Positions 6,700 to 8,489 of a stretch of 8,489 nucleotides of DNA are shown here, one piece after another. Position numbers and translations under genes: made by a program. Position 1 is the first letter of the stretch, and every line of letters begins with the position of its first letter. The stretch comes from Candidatus Gottesmanbacteria bacterium RIFCSPLOWO2_01_FULL_49_10 (GTDB lineage: Bacteria; Patescibacteriota; Microgenomatia; UBA10105; UBA927). The DNA lies in NCBI GenBank assembly GCA_001781025.1, contig MFJZ01000032.1, forward strand, positions 61,354 through 69,842, read 5' to 3'. The notes beneath the pieces were generated by a model that saw only the letters and a program-made list of their open reading frames with translations, made no database searches and was not told the origin of the DNA.

Positions 6700-6766
6700 G
6701 TCTCCTCCTTAGAAAGGTTTGTTTCTTGCTGTTTTTAGCTAATTGGGATATTTGCATTGTATTCAT
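6695..6766 (-). CDS. Possible 23-residue leader peptide with Arg-Arg-Arg-Leu end
   Basis: ATG to TAA, translating to MNTMQISQLAKNS then KKQTFLRRRL. The three consecutive Arg codons are AGG AGG AGA, just before the last codon. The GGAGGAG they form is partly complementary to CCTCC in the terminator stem about 40 nt downstream. It has no ribosome site in front of it, so the ORF may be accidental. Reported because a short ORF with a run of one amino acid ahead of a terminator is the layout of attenuation leaders. Confidence 0.2.
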   Translation of the reverse strand: MNTMQISQLAKNSKKQTFLRRRL

Positions 6767-6789
6767 GACCAAATCATCATATAACAAAC

Positions 6790-7254
6790 TTATTCAATAT
6801 GCAAGATCTTATAGAGAATTTTGCCCGCCGGGGCCTCTACTTCCACTGATTCTCCGGACTTTTTACCCATGAGCGCTTTACCAAGCGGCGACTCATGAGA
6901 TATTTTTTTCTCTTTCGGATTAGCTTCCCACTCACCTACTACGGTATATATATCACGTTTCCCATTGATATGGAGCGTCACTTTGCAGCCGATATCCACG
7001 TGTGTTTTCCCGTGATTCGTGACTATTTTGGCGGTATGAAGTATTTCCTCAAGCTCGGCGATTCTGCCGTCTATAAACGCAAGATCCTGTTTGGCAGCCG
7101 CATATTCGCTATTCTCTGATAAGTCGCCTAAACCCCGAGCATCCGAGAGCCTCGCCACGGCCTCCGGCCGTTTTTTGTTCACGAGCTCGTCGTACTCTGC
7201 CTTTAACTGTTCAAGTCCTTCTTTTGTAAGCACCATTTTGTGATGTGGATCCAT
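6790..7254 (-). CDS. greA: Transcript cleavage / elongation factor GreA
   Basis: Binds the secondary channel of RNA polymerase and stimulates cleavage of backtracked transcripts. The 154-residue product has the N-terminal coiled coil (about 7-78) with the acidic tip GDLSENSEY at 43-51, where Asp44 and Glu47 correspond to the catalytic tip acids. The C-terminal FKBP-like domain (about 80-154) contains YTVVGEWEANP, SPLGKALMGKKSGESVEV and GKILYKILHIE. The annotated ATG is at 7254; the internal ATG at codon 7 (MVLTKEGLEQLK) gives the more usual N-terminus. Neither has a good ribosome site. The gene lies downstream of a 6S RNA on the same strand with no terminator between, so it is probably on the same primary transcript. 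A strong terminator follows. Confidence 0.96.
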   Translation of the reverse strand: MDPHHKMVLTKEGLEQLKAEYDELVNKKRPEAVARLSDARGLGDLSENSEYAAAKQDLAFIDGRIAELEEILHTAKIVTNHGKTHVDIGCKVTLHINGKRDIYTVVGEWEANPKEKKISHESPLGKALMGKKSGESVEVEAPAGKILYKILHIE

Positions 7255-7304
7255 AGTGTTAATTGTTTCTACTTTTTTTACTAGTCTTCTTGCCTTCCCG
7301 CCTA

Positions 7305-7475
7305 TCCCATTAGATTGCTCGCTGTTTCCGAAGCTTCCAGCTTCGCGTCACAGTGTCGCATCTAAGGGATTGATGGTTACTAAGCTCGTGAATATGAATT
7401 CACTCGCTAAGTAACACATCAAAAAAAACCTCCCCTATCGGTTGTCAAGGGAGCGAGCAGTCTAATAAATTCCAT
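7305..7475 (-). ncRNA. ssrS: 6S RNA (global regulator of housekeeping RNA polymerase)
   Basis: Minus-strand fold with the 6S architecture. The closing stem is 15 positions long, 7452-7466 against 7309-7323 (ATTAGACTGCTCGCT with one C-A mismatch). A 5' bubble carries CCCTTGACAACCGATA (7436-7451), close to the classic CCCCUGAGCCGAUA. A long terminal hairpin (7364-7437) is built from TAGGGGA/TCCCTTA, TTGATG/CATCAA, GTTACTTAGC/GCTTAGTAAC and GTGAAT/ATTCAC. The 3' bubble contains TGCGACAC, a small hairpin GAAGCT-GGA-AGCTTC, then ACAGC, in the same order as in E. coli 6S. In the family the bubble mimics an open promoter and templates a product RNA; by analogy that would start at 7437 on the + strand (ATCGGTTGTC). 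A near-consensus promoter lies upstream, with the primary 5' end near 7505. Both mature ends are approximate. Most of the 322-nt gene-free stretch 7255-7576 is this RNA and the promoters. Confidence 0.85.
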
Positions 7476-7512
7476 TCGACAGCGCCGTTTCGTGCGCTAT
7501 CTTACAAGGAAA

Positions 7513-7541
7513 AGTGTACAGAATTTGTCTTGCCTTGTCAA
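7513..7541 (-). promoter_or_regulatory. Strong sigma-70-type promoter of 6S RNA (and greA)
   Basis: Consensus -35 TTGACA (7536-7541), a 17-nt spacer and -10 TACACT (7513-7518), reading leftward. The predicted start is near 7505, about 39 nt before the 6S closing stem. That segment carries a small hairpin AGCGC/GCGCT, so the 5' end is probably trimmed. No other promoter is seen before greA. Confidence 0.8.
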
Positions 7542-7558
7542 GCACGAATTGGTAGAAT
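7530..7558 (+). promoter_or_regulatory. Rightward promoter for the GIY-YIG/tRNA-Glu unit
   Basis: TTGCCT (7530-7535, four of six consensus bases), a 17-nt spacer and TAGAAT (7553-7558, five of six). The predicted start near 7565 leaves a leader of about 12 nt before the ATG at 7577. Its -35 box directly abuts the -35 of the leftward 6S promoter (7536-7541), so the two promoters share one polymerase docking region. Confidence 0.55.
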
Positions 7559-7576
7559 CAAAGCTGACGTAAAAGC

Positions 7577-7831
7577 ATGTACTGCACGTATATACTCCAA
7601 AGTAAAAAGGACGACAAATATTACATCGGAAGTACTGACAATCTGGTTAAGAGATTAAAACGACATAATAAAGGTCATTCTCGCTATACAAAAGGAAGAG
7701 GACCTTTCTTGTTGATTTATAAAGAAGTTTATCGCACTAGATCGGAGGCAAAAAAACGAGAATACTACTTAAAGTCTCTAAAAAATCGTGGTGCGATAGG
7801 AAAAATTATTAAGGACGCCGTGTTCGTCTAG
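7577..7831 (+). CDS. Small GIY-YIG nuclease-fold protein (YhbQ/UPF0213-like)
   Basis: An 84-residue stand-alone GIY-YIG domain: the first strand CTYILQS (3-9), YYIGST (15-20) in the YIG position, Arg26 in NLVKRLKRHN, His30-Asn31, and the conserved helix SEAKKREYYLKSLK (56-69) with Glu62. The basic residues (many Lys/Arg) fit nucleic-acid binding. Stand-alone members are widespread with mostly unknown roles; nuclease activity is not shown. The stop TAG at 7829-7831 is the CTAG of the tRNA-Glu D-arm, so the last five residues (DAVFV) are largely encoded by the tRNA gene. No ribosome site is clear. The gene is probably cotranscribed with the two tRNA-Glu genes. Confidence 0.85.
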   Translation: MYCTYILQSKKDDKYYIGSTDNLVKRLKRHNKGHSRYTKGRGPFLLIYKEVYRTRSEAKKREYYLKSLKNRGAIGKIIKDAVFV

Positions 7832-7890
7832 TGGCCCAGGACGGTTGGTTCTCAACCAACAAATCACCGGTTCGAATCCGGTACACGGCA
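7817..7890 (+). tRNA. tRNA-Glu (anticodon CTC)
   Basis: A complete cloverleaf of 74 nt. The acceptor is GCCGTGT/ACACGGC with all seven pairs. The D-arm GTCT/GGAC has the tRNA-Glu sequence TTCGTCTAGTGG. The anticodon stem GTTGG/CCAAC encloses loop TTCTCAA (anticodon 7851-7853, reads GAG). The T-arm ACCGG/CCGGT has loop TTCGAAT. Discriminator is A; CCA is not encoded. Its first 15 bases overlap the end of the GIY-YIG gene, so processing of one RNA removes the other's end. Confidence 0.95.
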
Positions 7891-7899
7891 CTATATAAC

Positions 7900-8021
7900 G
7901 CCGCGTTCGTTCCCGATGGTAGTTTCCATCGGGATCCCGCACGAATGGAATTCGTCGGGACTATCGGTTAGGACGTTAGATTCTCAATCTAGCAAGAAGG
8001 GTTCGACTCCCTTACGCGCTA
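7900..8021 (+). tRNA. Second tRNA-Glu(CTC)-like gene interrupted by a 50-nt insert in the D-stem
   Basis: From 7961 on it is a normal tRNA: D-arm CTATCGGTTAGGAC, anticodon stem TTAGA/TCTAG with loop TTCTCAA (CTC), T-arm AAGGG/CCCTT with loop TTCGACT, 3' acceptor ACGCGCT and discriminator A8021. The matching 5' part, GCCGCGT TC GT, lies at 7900-7910. Joining 7910 to 7961 restores TTCGTCTATCGGTTAGGAC, a standard tRNA-Glu D-arm with all four D-stem pairs, and a 72-nt tRNA. The acceptor then has five Watson-Crick pairs plus a C-C mismatch (2-71) and a G-U end pair (1-72). With the mismatch and the insert it may be a pseudogene; an RNA able to fold around a long D-stem insert is the alternative. 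Confidence 0.6.
7911..7960 (+). repeat. Two-hairpin palindromic insert inside the second tRNA-Glu
   Basis: Hairpin one has TCCCGATGG (7911-7919) against CCATCGGGA (7926-7934), nine perfect pairs with a 6-nt loop. Hairpin two has TCCCG (7935-7939) against CGGGA (7956-7960), enclosing ACGAAT/ATTCGT around GGA. Both units begin TCCCG and end CGGGA and abut exactly, so the element is exactly the difference between this gene and a normal tRNA. No target-site duplication is evident at its edges. Confidence 0.7.
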
Positions 8022-8032
8022 CTTAGGACTTT

Positions 8033-8489
8033 ATGTCTTCACGACAGGAATATCCATTTCTTAACTTCTCCTACGAAGAAAGCTCACTAATACATTTAGG
8101 GCTTATTGATGTCGATGATATAGCCCATAGATATGTTATTCCTGGCCATGATGGATTGTATTTGAGAATGGGCTGTGAAATTCGACCAGAAATAGAGGGG
8201 GTTGCTGCAGAAGAGTGGACTCGAAAGTACGAAGCTCTTGACCCTATTTTTACAAGCGCATTGGCTCTTGAAGAAAAATTTCCGCCAGCTACACTCGGTT
8301 CAGGAACACCGTTGGTTTTACGCCCTCAAGGATTCGCGTTGGGAATTACAGCAGCCCATCTCCAGCTTCCATCGAACATCGGCGGTCTGTTTACCCCATT
8401 CATGTTTCGAAGAGAAGGAACAATATGGACTGAGCTTAGTGGTGTTCATTCTCAACTAGCACCGAAAGTAGCACCGGGTTCTCGAATGC
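8033..8489 (+). CDS. dCTP deaminase/dUTPase-fold-like protein, 3' end beyond window
   Basis: ATG at 8033, open for 152 codons to the window edge; TTAGGAC just upstream gives a modest ribosome site. The stretch PLVLRPQGFALGITAAHLQLPSNIGG (about 93-118), then APKVAPGSRM, resembles the core of dCTP deaminases (hPGe-ALAvTLE-v-LP-dl...IDPGw-G), a trimeric fold that feeds dUMP synthesis or removes dUTP. The GRSSLAR-type active-site motif expected after LPSNIGG is absent; FTPFMFRREGTIW stands in its place and the following loop is longer. It may be a non-catalytic or differently acting relative. The first 90 residues are not recognised. It begins 11 nt after the second tRNA-Glu and is probably in the same transcript. 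Confidence 0.5.
   Translation, partial: MSSRQEYPFLNFSYEESSLIHLGLIDVDDIAHRYVIPGHDGLYLRMGCEIRPEIEGVAAEEWTRKYEALDPIFTSALALEEKFPPATLGSGTPLVLRPQGFALGITAAHLQLPSNIGGLFTPFMFRREGTIWTELSGVHSQLAPKVAPGSRM

Noticed and set aside
6684..6712. AAGGAGG followed by GTG GTT TAA as a ribosome site and start.
   Set aside because: It would give a two-codon product; the purine run is better explained as Arg codons or a terminator-pairing segment.
1..7254. Rightward reading frames of 60-90 codons across the left part (for example 95-343, 453-734, 747-983).
   Set aside because: They are antisense to well-identified minus-strand genes, lack ribosome sites and show no protein family features.
7309..7466. Long inverted repeats (15-base arms) that could be the ends of an insertion sequence remnant.
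   Set aside because: The interior has no transposase reading frame or target duplication, while the nested stems and the CCGATA / TGCGAC / hairpin / ACAGC order match 6S RNA.
7955..8021. Second tRNA read as a gene without an insert, starting around 7954.
   Set aside because: No sequence directly before the D-arm pairs with ACGCGCT; only 7900-7906 does, and joining it to 7961 restores a normal D-stem.
8202..8459. An 85-codon rightward frame inside the last gene.
   Set aside because: It overlaps the longer 8033-8489 frame, which starts with a ribosome site after the tRNA and carries the recognisable fold; the shorter one has no family features.
1..8489. CRISPR array, prophage, integrase or alternative genetic code.
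   Set aside because: No regularly spaced direct repeats, no phage or recombinase genes, and TGA serves as a normal stop in several genes.

Overview
The window looks like a piece of a small-genome bacterium, most likely a Candidatus Patescibacteria (Parcubacteria-like) contig. This is inferred from compact minus-strand gene packing with 4-nt ATGA overlaps, weak or missing Shine-Dalgarno sites at several genes, a short GIY-YIG gene running into a tRNA, and degenerate ATTTGAGCTT-type intergenic repeats. TGA is used as a stop (lysS, aminotransferase), so the UGA=Gly code of some related lineages does not apply. No lineage marker was available to prove the placement.

Layout. Nearly everything from 1 to about 7541 is transcribed leftward. 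In transcription order (right to left): a strong promoter and a 6S RNA (about 7305-7475) sit upstream of greA (6790-7254). Then comes a 170-nt gap with a tiny Arg-rich ORF and a strong intrinsic terminator, an M20 metallopeptidase (5527-6618), lysS (4026-5492), a VOC/glyoxalase-fold protein (3643-4029), a PLP aminotransferase (2491-3606) and an HD-domain phosphohydrolase (1892-2494). These are followed by a 51-codon repeat-derived ORF and a HAM1/RdgB-type nucleotide pyrophosphatase (1126-1737). Last is serS, preceded by its own promoter and a transcriptional T-box riboswitch; serS is cut by the left window edge. The theme is translation and transcription housekeeping (SerRS, LysRS, GreA, 6S RNA) with pool-cleaning or salvage enzymes between.

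Right of 7541 transcription turns rightward. A promoter lying back to back with the 6S promoter drives a small GIY-YIG protein (7577-7831), whose stop codon lies inside tRNA-Glu(CTC) (7817-7890). Next is a second tRNA-Glu(CTC)-like gene (7900-8021) whose D-stem is split by a 50-nt two-hairpin insert. The window ends in a partial dCTP-deaminase/dUTPase-fold ORF (8033 to edge).

The most notable items are non-coding: a serS T-box whose Stem I seems reduced to one small hairpin presenting UCC in a 7-nt loop, a well-formed 6S RNA directly upstream of greA, and the interrupted tRNA-Glu.
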